NCBI RefSeq assembly: GCF_900105185.1
Contig: NZ_FNTJ01000001.1
Span: forward strand, 3,678,501 to 3,742,500
Length of the DNA stretch: 64,000 nt
Reading direction: 5' to 3'
Origin: Pseudomonas saponiphila
Lineage (GTDB): Bacteria; Pseudomonadota; Gammaproteobacteria; Pseudomonadales; Pseudomonadaceae
The notes below the pieces were generated by a model. It worked only from the letters and a program-made list of their open reading frames with translations. It ran no database searches and was not told the DNA's origin. This document shows, one piece after another, positions 10,199 to 18,896 of the stretch (the stretch's first letter is position 1; each line of letters starts with the position of its first letter). The translations under genes and the position numbers were made by a program.

Positions 10199-11566
10199 GT
10201 GATCAAGACCTTGAACCACTTGCCCCACCCGACCCTGGATGGCGCCACCCTCGCCGGTCAATTCAGCGATCTGGCGCCGCCGCTCAACGCCCGCCAGGCC
10301 CACCTGGAAGCCTCGCGCTGCCTGTATTGCTACGACGCGCCCTGCGTCAATGCCTGCCCGAGCGAGATCGACATTCCTTCGTTCATCCGCAATATCCACA
10401 CCGACAACGTCCAGGGCGCGGCGCAGAAGATTCTCTCGGCCAACATTCTCGGCGGCAGTTGCGCCCGGGTCTGCCCGACGGAAATCCTCTGCCAGCAGGC
10501 CTGCGTGCGCAACAACGCCCAGGAGTGCGCACCGGTGCTGATCGGCCTGCTGCAGCGCTATGCCCTGGACAACGCGCACTTCACCGAGCACCCGTTCCAG
10601 CGCGCCGCGCCCACCGGCAAGCGCATCGCCGTGGTCGGCGCCGGCCCGGCGGGGTTGTCCTGCGCCCACCGCTGCGCCCTGCACGGCCATGAGGTGGTGG
10701 TGTTCGAAGCACGGGACAAGGCCGGTGGCCTCAACGAGTACGGGATCGCCAAGTACAAGCTGGTGGACGACTTCGCTCAGCGGGAGCTGGAGTTCCTGCT
10801 GGGCATCGGCGGCATCGAGATCCGCCACGGGCACAAACTCGGCGACAACCTGAGCCTGACCCAACTGCATCAGGAGTTCGATGCGGTGTTCCTCGGCCTT
10901 GGCCTGGCCGCCAGCAAGCAGTTGGGGCTGGAGCATGAAGACGCCCCCGGGCTGCTGGCCGCCACCGACTACATCCGTGAACTGCGCCAGGCCGACGACC
11001 TCAGCCAGTTGCCCCTGGCCGACCGCTGCATCGTCCTCGGCGCTGGCAACACCGCCATCGACATGGCGGTGCAGATGGCCCGCCTCGGTGCCCGGGACGT
11101 CAACCTGGTGTACCGCCGGGGTATCGAGGACATGGGCGCCACCGAGCACGAGCAAGAAATCGCCAAGGCCAATCAGGTGCGCCTGCTGACCTGGGCCGCG
11201 CCGCAACAGGTGCTGCTGGATGATCAGGGCCGGGTGCGCGGCATGCGCTTCGTCCGCACCCACATGCACCAAGGCCGTTTGCAACACAGCGGGGAAACCT
11301 TCGAACTGGCGGCCGACGCGATCTTCAAGGCCATCGGCCAGTCATTCGACGATAGCGCCCTGGCCGATCCCCTGGCGCGGGAACTGCAGCGTTGCGGCGA
11401 GCGCATCCAGGTGGACGACCAACTGCGCACCAGCATTCCCGGGGTCTATGCCGGTGGCGACTGCATCAGCCTCGGCCAGGACCTGACCGTGCAGGCGGTA
11501 CAACACGGCAAGCTGGCCGCCGAAGCCATGCATGCCCGACTCATGCTCAATGTGGAGGCTGCGTAA
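10199..11566 (+). CDS. preT: NAD-dependent dihydropyrimidine dehydrogenase, PreT subunit
   Basis: FAD- and Fe-S-containing electron-transfer subunit of the bacterial dihydropyrimidine dehydrogenase, partner of PreA. Of 455 residues, the N-terminal part holds the cysteine clusters CLYCYDAPCVNAC and CARVCPTEILCQQAC for 4Fe-4S centres, as in GltD-like proteins; IAVVGAGPAGLSCAH binds FAD and IVLGAGNTAIDMA binds NAD. I chose the GTG at 10199 because CGTGAGG lies eight bases upstream; the in-frame ATG-like start at 10118 falls inside the REP pair. The preA ATG follows the stop directly. Reduces uracil and thymine to dihydro forms. Confidence 0.93.
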   Translation: MIKTLNHLPHPTLDGATLAGQFSDLAPPLNARQAHLEASRCLYCYDAPCVNACPSEIDIPSFIRNIHTDNVQGAAQKILSANILGGSCARVCPTEILCQQACVRNNAQECAPVLIGLLQRYALDNAHFTEHPFQRAAPTGKRIAVVGAGPAGLSCAHRCALHGHEVVVFEARDKAGGLNEYGIAKYKLVDDFAQRELEFLLGIGGIEIRHGHKLGDNLSLTQLHQEFDAVFLGLGLAASKQLGLEHEDAPGLLAATDYIRELRQADDLSQLPLADRCIVLGAGNTAIDMAVQMARLGARDVNLVYRRGIEDMGATEHEQEIAKANQVRLLTWAAPQQVLLDDQGRVRGMRFVRTHMHQGRLQHSGETFELAADAIFKAIGQSFDDSALADPLARELQRCGERIQVDDQLRTSIPGVYAGGDCISLGQDLTVQAVQHGKLAAEAMHARLMLNVEAA

Positions 11567-12841
11567 ATGGCCGATCTGTCGATTGTATTTGCCGGTATCA
11601 AGGCACCCAACCCGTTCTGGCTGGCCTCCGCGCCGCCCACCGACAAGGCCTACAACGTGGTTCGTGCCTTCGAGGCCGGCTGGGGCGGCGTGGTCTGGAA
11701 AACCCTGGGCGAGGACCCGGCGGCGGTCAACGTGTCATCACGCTACTCGGCGCATTTCGGGCCCAACCGCGAAGTCATGGGCATCAACAACATCGAGCTG
11801 ATCACCGACCGTTCCCTGGAGATCAACCTCAAGGAAATCACCCAGGTGAAGAAGGACTGGCCGGATCGGGCGCTGATCGTGTCGCTGATGGTGCCCTGCG
11901 TCGAGGAATCCTGGAAAGCCATCCTGCCCCTGGTGCAAGCCACCGGATGCGACGGCATCGAGCTGAACTTCGGCTGCCCCCACGGCATGCCGGAACGCGG
12001 CATGGGCGCGGCGGTGGGCCAGGTGCCGGAATACGTCGAGCAGGTGACCCGCTGGTGCAAGACCTACTGCTCGCTGCCGGTGATCGTCAAACTGACGCCG
12101 AACATCACCGACATCCGCCTGGCCGCCCGCGCCGCCCATCGTGGCGGCGCGGATGCGGTGTCGCTGATCAACACCATCAACTCGATCACCAGCGTCGACC
12201 TGGAGCGCATGGTGGCCCACCCTATGGTGGGCAGCCAGAGCACCCACGGCGGCTACTGCGGTTCGGCGGTCAAGCCGATTGCCCTGAACATGGTGGCCGA
12301 GATTGCCCGTGACCCGCAGACCCGCGGCCTGCCGATCTGCGGCATTGGCGGCATCGGCAGCTGGCGCGACGCCGCCGAGTTCGTGGCCCTGGGTTGCGGC
12401 GCGGTGCAGGTGTGCACGGCGGCGATGCTGCATGGCTTTCGCATCGTCGACGAGATGAAGGACGGCCTGTCGCGGTGGATGGACAGCCAGGGCTACCACA
12501 GCCTGCAAGACTTCTCCGGGCGCGCGGTGGCCAACACCACCGACTGGAAGTACCTGGACATCAACTATCAGGTGATCGCCAAAATCGACCAGCAGGCGTG
12601 CATTGGCTGCGGCCGTTGCCATATCGCCTGCGAAGACACCTCGCACCAGGCGATTGCCAGCCTCAAGCAGGCCGACGGCAGCCATAAATATGCAGTGATC
12701 GACGACGAGTGCGTGGGCTGCAACCTGTGCCAGATCACCTGCCCGGTGCAGGACTGCATCGAGATGGTGCCCCAGGACACCGGCAAGCCGTTCCTCGACT
12801 GGCTGCATGATCCGCGCAACCCCTACCGCGAGGCCGTTTGA
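11567..12841 (+). CDS. preA: NAD-dependent dihydropyrimidine dehydrogenase, PreA subunit
   Basis: Catalytic FMN subunit, 424 residues against about 411 in E. coli. The TIM-barrel dihydroorotate-dehydrogenase-like domain shows PFWLASAPPTDKAYNV at the start, IELNFGCPHGMPERGMG in the middle and ICGIGGIGSWRDAAEF for phosphate binding of FMN. The C-terminal ferredoxin domain has CIGCGRCHIAC and CVGCNLCQITCPVQDC, giving two 4Fe-4S clusters. The start codon abuts the preT stop (TAA-ATG) with GGAGGC upstream, so translation is coupled. It is the last gene of the operon and is followed by a REP pair. Confidence 0.95.
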   Translation: MADLSIVFAGIKAPNPFWLASAPPTDKAYNVVRAFEAGWGGVVWKTLGEDPAAVNVSSRYSAHFGPNREVMGINNIELITDRSLEINLKEITQVKKDWPDRALIVSLMVPCVEESWKAILPLVQATGCDGIELNFGCPHGMPERGMGAAVGQVPEYVEQVTRWCKTYCSLPVIVKLTPNITDIRLAARAAHRGGADAVSLINTINSITSVDLERMVAHPMVGSQSTHGGYCGSAVKPIALNMVAEIARDPQTRGLPICGIGGIGSWRDAAEFVALGCGAVQVCTAAMLHGFRIVDEMKDGLSRWMDSQGYHSLQDFSGRAVANTTDWKYLDINYQVIAKIDQQACIGCGRCHIACEDTSHQAIASLKQADGSHKYAVIDDECVGCNLCQITCPVQDCIEMVPQDTGKPFLDWLHDPRNPYREAV

Positions 12842-12858
12842 GGCTGAAGCCTGCTGGT

Positions 12859-12921
12859 GTAGGAGTCGGCTTGCCGGCGAAGGCGATTTCGCGCTCCCTT
12901 CGCTGGCAAGCCAGCTCCTAC
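12859..12921. repeat. REP pair
   Basis: GTAGGAGTCGGCTTGCCGGC and, inverted, CTTCGCTGGCAAGCCAGCTC-CTAC. Lies between the convergent ends of preA and the TetR gene, where it may protect both transcripts. Confidence 0.85.
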
Positions 12922-12946
12922 GGCTGGCAGAAATATCGCGGGAGGA

Positions 12947-13567
12947 TCAGGGGGCGAGGCCGATGCCGCGCAGGATGACGCTGGTGACGGTCTGTACCGC
13001 GCGTTCGAATTGCAGATCCGACAACGGCTGGTGGTCGTTGAGGATCAGCACCTGGTGGTCGAAGTCGGCGTAGTGCTGGGTCGAGGCCCAGATCATGTAC
13101 AGCAGGCTGGAAGGCTCGACCGGCAGGATCCGCCCGTCCTCGACCCATTGGCGGATCTTGGCTTCCTTCATCTTCGCCCAGTCGTACAGGCTGGCATCCA
13201 ATGCCTCGCCCAGGGTCGGCGCGCCATGGATGATTTCGTTGGCCCAGACCTTGGAGCCATAGGGCCGGCTGCGCGAATGCTGCATCTTGGCGCGGATGTA
13301 GCTGCTGAGCACCACTCGCGGATCGTCGAACATCTCGAAGCACAGGGCGTCCTGCTTCCAGACCTCCAGCAGGTCCAGCAGTACGGCGCTGTACAGCTCG
13401 TTCTTGGTGCTGAAGTAGTAATGCAGGTTGGAGCGCGGCAGTTGCACTTCTTCGGCGATGTCGGCCATGGCCGTGCCGGCATAGCCCTTTTCAGCGAAGA
13501 TTTTCTCCGCAGCCAGGAGGATTTTTTCCACGTTGCTGCGACGAATCTCGATCTTGTGATTGCCCAT
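12947..13567 (-). CDS. TetR/AcrR-family regulator, RutR-like
   Basis: DNA-binding repressor of 206 residues. The N-terminal helix-turn-helix runs through ILLAAEKIFAEKGYAGTAMA and IAEEVQLPRSNLHYYFSTKN; the C-terminal half with WANEIIHGAPTLGEAL and YDWAKMKEAKIRQWVEDGRI matches the ligand domain of RutR-type regulators, which respond to uracil/thymine. A GGAG ribosome site precedes the ATG. It is encoded at the end of the pyrimidine cluster on the opposite strand, as in related pseudomonads, and is the natural candidate for control of the 7986-8605 promoters. Effector is inferred, not read. Confidence 0.85.
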   Translation of the reverse strand: MGNHKIEIRRSNVEKILLAAEKIFAEKGYAGTAMADIAEEVQLPRSNLHYYFSTKNELYSAVLLDLLEVWKQDALCFEMFDDPRVVLSSYIRAKMQHSRSRPYGSKVWANEIIHGAPTLGEALDASLYDWAKMKEAKIRQWVEDGRILPVEPSSLLYMIWASTQHYADFDHQVLILNDHQPLSDLQFERAVQTVTSVILRGIGLAP

Positions 13568-13833
13568 GAGGGCTCCTGCGGAAACGGTCTGCCGGCAAGA
13601 CTAGCATCCGCCCGCGCCTTGCGGGGAGCCGTCAGGGCCGCGACATTGCGCGCCACGGCTGGGTCTTTCGCCGCCGGCCCGTATTGGGTAGGATCGGCCT
13701 CCCGCTCATTTGCAGCAGCCACTGCGGTGCTCCGTCCAGGCGTTAACTCGCGACACGGGCATACAGGTCTCTGCCCGAATGCCGGCCCTGCCCCACCGCC
13801 GGCCATCTGTCCTGTTACCGATGGAACACGCTC

Positions 13834-14268
13834 ATGAAGATTCGCCCTCGCGTCGCTGCGGACGACGCCCTGCTGACCGCGCTCTGGGAGCGTTCGGTCC
13901 GCGCCACCCATGACTTCATTGCTGAAGACGACATCCAGCGCCTGTACCCGCTGATACGCGACAGCTACCTGCCGGCCCTGCACGTACAGGTCCTGGAGAA
14001 CCCCGACGCCAGCCCCGCAGGCTTTATCGCCACCAGCGACAACACCGTAGAAATGCTCTTCGTCGAACCGGCGCAACGCGGCCAGGGCATCGGTCGAAAG
14101 CTTCTGGATCAGGTGCGCCGCCCCGGCCTCAAGGTCGACGTCAACGAACAGAACCCAAAGGCCCACGGTTTTTACCGCCACTACGGTTTCGTCGACTGCG
14201 GTCGCTCGGCAACCGATGGCGAAGGAAAGCCATTTCCGATCATCCATATGCAGTTGCAAGATCGTTGA
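13834..14268 (+). CDS. GNAT-family N-acetyltransferase
   Basis: Small cytosolic acetyltransferase of 144 residues. The acetyl-CoA binding loop is VEPAQRGQGIGRKLL (the Q/RxxGxG/A signature), followed by LKVDVNEQNPKAHGFYRHYGF, the usual beta5-alpha4 segment of GNAT proteins. Overall pattern (MKIRPRVAADDALLTALWERSV) resembles the YjaB-like subgroup. The substrate is unknown. A 266-bp stretch upstream (13568-13833) carries no visible gene. The copC gene starts 34 bp after the stop, but there is no functional reason to link the two. Confidence 0.85.
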   Translation: MKIRPRVAADDALLTALWERSVRATHDFIAEDDIQRLYPLIRDSYLPALHVQVLENPDASPAGFIATSDNTVEMLFVEPAQRGQGIGRKLLDQVRRPGLKVDVNEQNPKAHGFYRHYGFVDCGRSATDGEGKPFPIIHMQLQDR

Positions 14269-14302
14269 GTCTTCTTCCCTCCTTCTTAAAGGTATTGCTT
14301 TC

Positions 14303-14671
14303 ATGTCACTGAAAAACCTCTTCACCGCCACTGCCCTGCTCGCCTCGCTGCTGGTGGGCTCTTCGGCATTCGCCCACGCCCACCTGAAAAGCTCGACACC
14401 TGCGGCCGACAGCACGGTGACCGCGCCCAGCGAACTGCGCCTGGTGTTCAGCGAAGGCGTGGAAGCGGCCTTCACCCAGGTCAAGATCAGCAAGGACGGC
14501 GCCCCCGTCCAAGTGAAAAGCCTGGCCACTGAAGGCGCGGACAAGAAAACCCTGGTCGTCACCCCCAGCGCCACGCCACTGCGTGCCGGCGAATACCGGG
14601 TGCAATGGCACGCGGTGTCGGTGGACACCCACAAGAGCGAAGGCAGCTACAGCTTCAAGGTGAGCCCGTAA
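14303..14671 (+). CDS. copC: Copper resistance protein CopC (periplasmic)
   Basis: Periplasmic copper-binding protein of 122 residues with signal peptide KNLFTATALLASLLVGSSAF ending at AFA-HAHLK. The mature N-terminus begins with HAHL, whose first histidine is a Cu(II) ligand in CopC proteins, and the C-terminal RVQWHAVSVDTHKSEGSYSF carries the other conserved His/Asp positions. There is no Met-rich Cu(I) loop, so this is the Cu(II)-only type. ATG at 14303 follows AAAGG by about ten bases. copD follows three bases after the stop, the usual copCD arrangement for copper uptake or homeostasis; copA and copB are not nearby. Confidence 0.92.
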   Translation: MSLKNLFTATALLASLLVGSSAFAHAHLKSSTPAADSTVTAPSELRLVFSEGVEAAFTQVKISKDGAPVQVKSLATEGADKKTLVVTPSATPLRAGEYRVQWHAVSVDTHKSEGSYSFKVSP

Positions 14672-14674
14672 CCC

Positions 14675-15550
14675 ATGGTTTCATGGCTGGTGCTGTGTCG
14701 CTTCGTGCACTTTGCGGTGGTCCTGACCCTGGTGGGCGCCTGGGTGTTTCGCCCGCTGTTGCTGGGCCGAGACTCCGCGCACAACGGCCATGGCGCCGTG
14801 CACCGACAGCTCGATCGGCTCAGCCGCTGGTTGACCCTGATCGGCCTTTGCAGCGGCCTGTGCTGGCTGTTGCTGATCACCGCGAGCATGGCCGGTTCCT
14901 GGCCGGCGGCGCTGGACCCGGCGACCGTGGGGTTGGTGCTGGGCAAGACCTTCTTCGGCCAGGTCTGGAGCTGGCACCTGCTGCTCAACCTCTTGTTGCT
15001 GGGCCTGCTGCTGACGCCCCTGGGCCGGCGCCTGCCGCTGCAACTGGGGCTCGGTGCCCTGCTCCTGGCCACCCTGGCTCCGGTGGGGCACGGCGCCATG
15101 CTCGATGGGTTGGCGGGGCAGATGCTGATCCTCAATCAGATCGTGCACTTAAGCTGTGTCTCCATCTGGTTGGGGGGCTTGCTGGTGTTGCTGCTGGTGT
15201 TGCGGCAACCACCGCAGGCCTCCGTGGAACCGCTGTTGCGGCGTTTCAGCGGTGTGGGGTACGGCTTGGTCACGGGGTTGCTGGCAAGCGGCCTGATCAA
15301 TGTGCGGGTGCTCACCGGGCAATGGTGGCCAACACCCTTGTTCAGCGGCTTTGCCCTGATCCTGCTGATCAAGGTGCTGCTGGTGGCGGGAATGCTCGGG
15401 CTGGCCCTGTTCAACCGCCTGAGGATTCGCGGCTGCGACCAGCGCCTTGCCAGCCTGCGCAACAGCGTGCAGCTGGAATGGCTGCTGGGAGTCGGCGCAG
15501 TGGCCGCAGTCTCGCTACTGGGCACCTTGCCCCCGATGCAACCGGTCTGA
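14675..15550 (+). CDS. copD: Copper resistance protein CopD (inner membrane)
   Basis: Polytopic inner-membrane protein of 291 residues with about eight hydrophobic segments, the partner of CopC. It opens with LVLCRFVHFAVVLTLVGAWV, a first helix with the CopD/YebZ family His, and includes QMLILNQIVHLSCVSIWLGG with a further conserved histidine, then SGLINVRVLTGQWWPTPLF and LILLIKVLLVAGMLGLALFN. Direct coupling to copC (three-base gap) supports a joint role in moving copper into the cytoplasm. The gene ends 20 bp before a REP array. Confidence 0.9.
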   Translation: MVSWLVLCRFVHFAVVLTLVGAWVFRPLLLGRDSAHNGHGAVHRQLDRLSRWLTLIGLCSGLCWLLLITASMAGSWPAALDPATVGLVLGKTFFGQVWSWHLLLNLLLLGLLLTPLGRRLPLQLGLGALLLATLAPVGHGAMLDGLAGQMLILNQIVHLSCVSIWLGGLLVLLLVLRQPPQASVEPLLRRFSGVGYGLVTGLLASGLINVRVLTGQWWPTPLFSGFALILLIKVLLVAGMLGLALFNRLRIRGCDQRLASLRNSVQLEWLLGVGAVAAVSLLGTLPPMQPV

Positions 15551-15570
15551 ACAATCCCCCACCCCCCCTT

Positions 15571-15884
15571 GTAGGAGCTGGCTTGCCAGCGAAAGCGCCC
15601 GCAGCATCAGCGCAAATCTTGCGGGCCTCTTCGCCGGCAAGCCGGCTCCTACGCAAAGCATCGAGCCTTGGGAAAACCCCGCCCTTGTAGGAGCTGGCTT
15701 GCCAGCGAAAGCGCCCGCAGCACCAGCGCAAATCTTGCGGGCCTCTTCGCCGGCAAGCCGGCTCCTACGCAAAGCATCGAGCCTTAGGAAAATCCCGCCC
15801 TTGTAGGAGCTGGCTTGCCAGCGAAAGCGCCCGCAGCACCAGCGCAAATCTTACGGACCTCTTCGCCGGCAAGCCGGCTCCTAC
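15571..15884. repeat. REP/BIME array, three tandem units
   Basis: Units start at 15571, 15687 and 15803, an exact 116-bp period. Each has GTAGGAGCTGGCTTGCCAGC, a core GAAAGCGCCCGCAGCA.CAG, and inverted CTTCGCCGGCAAGCCGGCTC-CTAC, with a GCAAAGCATCGAGCCTT linker. It lies between the convergent ends of copD and the efflux adaptor gene. Core and linker differ from those in the other arrays. Confidence 0.95.
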
Positions 15885-15902
15885 AGAGCGGCGGTGTGTC
15901 GG

Positions 15903-17027
15903 TTAGCGGGAGGTGTCGATGCTGACCACCACCGACAACCCCGGCCGCAGGCGTTCAAGCTCCGGCTGATCCGGGTCGACGCTGATCCGCACCGGGACGC
16001 GCTGGGCAATCTTGACGAAATTGCCGGTAGCGTTGTCGGCCTGCAGTAAGGCGAACTCGGAACCGGTGGCCGGGGAAATCCGCTGCACCTTGCCGGTGAA
16101 TGTGCGGTGGTTCAGGGCGTCCACGGTAAAGCTCACCGGCTGCCCGACCCGAACGTTGTCCATCTGGGTTTCCTTCATGTTGGCAATCACCCACAGCTGG
16201 TTCGGCACCAGGGCCATGAGCTGGGCGCCGGAGTTGACGTAGGCCCCCAGTCGCACGCCGATCTGCCCAAGTTGGCCGTCGCGGGGCGCGAGGATGCGGG
16301 TGTTGGACAGGTCGATGCGCGCCAGCTCCACCGCCGCTTCGGCGCTGGCCACCGCCGCTTCCAGGGAGCCGCGGTTGACGATCACCGTCTGCAGGTCCTG
16401 GCGAGCGATCTCCAGTTGCGCCTGGGCCTGGGCCACGGCGGCCACGGTCTGGGCATTGGCCGCGCGGGTCACGTCCAGCTCACGCTGGGACACCGAACCG
16501 TCGGCGATCAGCGCCTGGTTGCGCTGCAGGTCGGCGGCGCTCTTGCGCGCCTGGGCCTGGCTGTCGACCAGGGCGGCCTGGCGCAGCTTGATCGTCGCTT
16601 CGGCGCTGTTGCGCTGCTGCAGGGCATTGGCCAGGGCCGCCTTCTGCACCGCCAGTTGCGCCAGGGACTGGTCCAGGCGCTGGCGGTAGATGCGGTCGTC
16701 GAGACGCACCAACAGGTCGCCGGCCTTGACCTGCTGGAAGTCCTGCACCGGCACCTCGAACACGTACCCACTGAGCTGCGGGCCGATGATCGTCACCTGC
16801 CCGCGCACCAGGGCGTTTTCGGTGCTTTCGATGGCGCTGGAGAACGGCGGCAGCTGCCAGGCGTAGAGCACGATCAGCACACCAACGATGGCAATGGCGG
16901 CAAAACCCAGGGACGAGAGAATGCGCACCGCCAGCGGGCGCGGCTCGGTGGCGGGCATGCTCGGCGGGCCGCTGGGCTCGGGAGCCGAGGCAATGGCGTT
17001 GGTGGTGGGGTTGACGGTCTGGCTCAT
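15903..17027 (-). CDS. HlyD/EmrA-family membrane fusion protein of a multidrug efflux pump
   Basis: Periplasmic adaptor of 374 residues anchored by one N-terminal helix (about residues 35-57, ILSSLGFAAIAIVGVLIVLY). The barrel/lipoyl part begins with VRGQVTIIGPQLSGYVFEVP and VQDFQQVKAGDLLVRLDDR, a long Ala/Gln-rich coiled hairpin follows (about 110-215), then LSNTRILAPRDGQLGQIGVR completes the lipoyl motif. Its ATG overlaps the stop of the MFS gene (ATGA, 17024-17027), so translation is coupled and the two form an EmrAB-type pair; an outer-membrane channel is not encoded here. Substrate unknown. Confidence 0.9.
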   Translation of the reverse strand: MSQTVNPTTNAIASAPEPSGPPSMPATEPRPLAVRILSSLGFAAIAIVGVLIVLYAWQLPPFSSAIESTENALVRGQVTIIGPQLSGYVFEVPVQDFQQVKAGDLLVRLDDRIYRQRLDQSLAQLAVQKAALANALQQRNSAEATIKLRQAALVDSQAQARKSAADLQRNQALIADGSVSQRELDVTRAANAQTVAAVAQAQAQLEIARQDLQTVIVNRGSLEAAVASAEAAVELARIDLSNTRILAPRDGQLGQIGVRLGAYVNSGAQLMALVPNQLWVIANMKETQMDNVRVGQPVSFTVDALNHRTFTGKVQRISPATGSEFALLQADNATGNFVKIAQRVPVRISVDPDQPELERLRPGLSVVVSIDTSR

Positions 17028-18679
17028 GAAGTTGGGGCACCACTTTGTTGAACGGGAGCCGTGGGCGCGACCGCGCGGGTCGTGCTCATCAGCCACAGGC
17101 TGCGGATGAAGATCCAGAGCATGGTGAGCACGGCAATCACCGCGATCAGCATGAAGACATCGTTATAGGCCAGCACGTTGGCCTCGCGGGTGGCCGCGGC
17201 GGCCAGGCTGCGGATGCCTTGCAGGGTGCGCAGATCGGGGTCGGCAATGACCTTGCCGTAAGCCGCGCCGCCGCTCTGCACCCGGGCCAGGACCTGGGGA
17301 TCGAGCAGGGTCAGTTGCTCGACGATATGGCTGGAATGGTACTTCTCGCGCACGATCTGGAAGGTCCCGAGCAAGGCCGAGCCGATCAGCCCGCCAAGGT
17401 TCTGGCAGATGCCGAACAGCACCGAGAAGCTCACCAGATTGCGCGGGTTGGTCAGCACGTTGCGGGTGCCCAGGACCATGGTCGGGCCGAGAAAGAAGGT
17501 GCCGCCGAAGGCCAGCAGGAACTGGCTCAGGTACATGTTGGCCGGGCGCGTGAGGTTGCTGGAAAAACTGTCCGTCACCGAACCCACGGCCATCAGCGCC
17601 AGGGAAATCACCAGCGGCATCAACAGGTGCGCCGGGTTGATGGTCAGGGCGCTGGTGGCCAGCCCGGCGATGCTGCCCAGCAGCATCACCCCGTAGAGCA
17701 GGCGCATCTGCTGGCTGCTCAGGTTCAGCGCCTGGAGAAAACCCACGGCGCCGGTGGACTGTTCGGACAGCACCATGCGGATCAGGATCACCGCCAGGGC
17801 CAGGCGGATCATTGCCCCGCTGCCCAGCCAGCGGGTCATCAGCATCGGGTTGCTGCGGTTATGTTCGATGCACAGCCCGGCCAGGATCAGCACGATGGAG
17901 CCGGCGCTGGCATAGCCGATCCAGGGTGCTTCCAGCCACCAGTCGATGCGCCCCAGGGACAGCACCGCGCACAGCAGCGCGACACCGCTGGCCAGCAAGG
18001 CGAAGGTCAGGAAGTCGAGTTTCTCGAAGGTGCGAAAACGATCCCCCGGCGGCAGCTTGAGCAGGAACACGCAGCCCAGGGAGGTCAGCGCCAGCCCCAG
18101 CTCGAACAGGTACAGGCCACGCCATTCGGCGATCTGCAGCAGGTCCTCGGAAAACAGCCGGGCCAGGGGCAAGGCCAGCTGCGAGGTGCCCAGCCCCAGC
18201 ACCAGGGCCTTGAGCCGCCATTTCGCCGGGAACGCCTGGACCATGTAGTACAGGCCCAGGGAACTCAGCGCCGCGCCGACCATGCCGTGGGCCGCGCGCA
18301 CGGCGATGGCCGAACTCAGGTCGTTGACGAACAGGTGGCCGAAGGTCACCAGGGCGTAGAGCACCAGGAACACTTCGGTGAAGGCGCGCAAGCCGAACTG
18401 CTGGCGAAACTTCACCAGCAGCAGGTTCATCGACACGTTGGTCATCACATAGGCGGCTGGCAGCCAGGCCATTTCCGCGGTAGTCGCCCCCAGCGCCCCT
18501 TGCAGGTACGGCAGGTTGGCGATCACCAGCGAGTTGCCCAGGCCGCCGGTGATCGCCACCAGCAACCCCACCAGCGCGTAGGCCAGGCGCTTGTGGGTGG
18601 GGTGCAGCGGAGTCGAGGGGGAACCGGGCAAGCTGGGCTTTTCATGGGGCTGCCAGTTGCGCGGAGCGTAATGATCCAT
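17024..18679 (-). CDS. MFS transporter, DHA2 (EmrB-like) family
   Basis: Inner-membrane drug:H+ antiporter of 551 residues, about 14 hydrophobic segments. The first helices contain LVGLLVAITGGLGNSLVIAN and MAWLPAAYVMTNVSMNLLLV; RAAHGMVGAALSSLGLYYMV and GICQNLGGLIGSALLGTFQI lie at positions where DHA2 pumps have their conserved motifs. The C-terminus has an extra-cytoplasmic loop of about 70 residues before the last helix, as in EmrB relatives. It is followed with overlap by the membrane fusion gene. It diverges from the DapF-like gene across 217 bp; no regulator sits next to it. Confidence 0.88.
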   Translation of the reverse strand: MDHYAPRNWQPHEKPSLPGSPSTPLHPTHKRLAYALVGLLVAITGGLGNSLVIANLPYLQGALGATTAEMAWLPAAYVMTNVSMNLLLVKFRQQFGLRAFTEVFLVLYALVTFGHLFVNDLSSAIAVRAAHGMVGAALSSLGLYYMVQAFPAKWRLKALVLGLGTSQLALPLARLFSEDLLQIAEWRGLYLFELGLALTSLGCVFLLKLPPGDRFRTFEKLDFLTFALLASGVALLCAVLSLGRIDWWLEAPWIGYASAGSIVLILAGLCIEHNRSNPMLMTRWLGSGAMIRLALAVILIRMVLSEQSTGAVGFLQALNLSSQQMRLLYGVMLLGSIAGLATSALTINPAHLLMPLVISLALMAVGSVTDSFSSNLTRPANMYLSQFLLAFGGTFFLGPTMVLGTRNVLTNPRNLVSFSVLFGICQNLGGLIGSALLGTFQIVREKYHSSHIVEQLTLLDPQVLARVQSGGAAYGKVIADPDLRTLQGIRSLAAAATREANVLAYNDVFMLIAVIAVLTMLWIFIRSLWLMSTTRAVAPTAPVQQSGAPTS

Positions 18680-18896
18680 GCCGTGACCTTGTGCTGTGCC
18701 GAGCGCGGTGGCAGCGCTGGGCGATGTTCCCGGTGGTCCGGCAGTGTGCCGGAAATTCCCCCGGCCCTGGCCATGCCCGGGCCCGCAGGATGAATTTTAT
18801 TTTAAGGCGCTGGCGCCGGTGGCTTTTTTTCGCAATCCTGCGTTCGCGGGCGGCCTGCAATCCCGTCGCCGCCTGCCCTCGCCCATCGGAGCCCGC

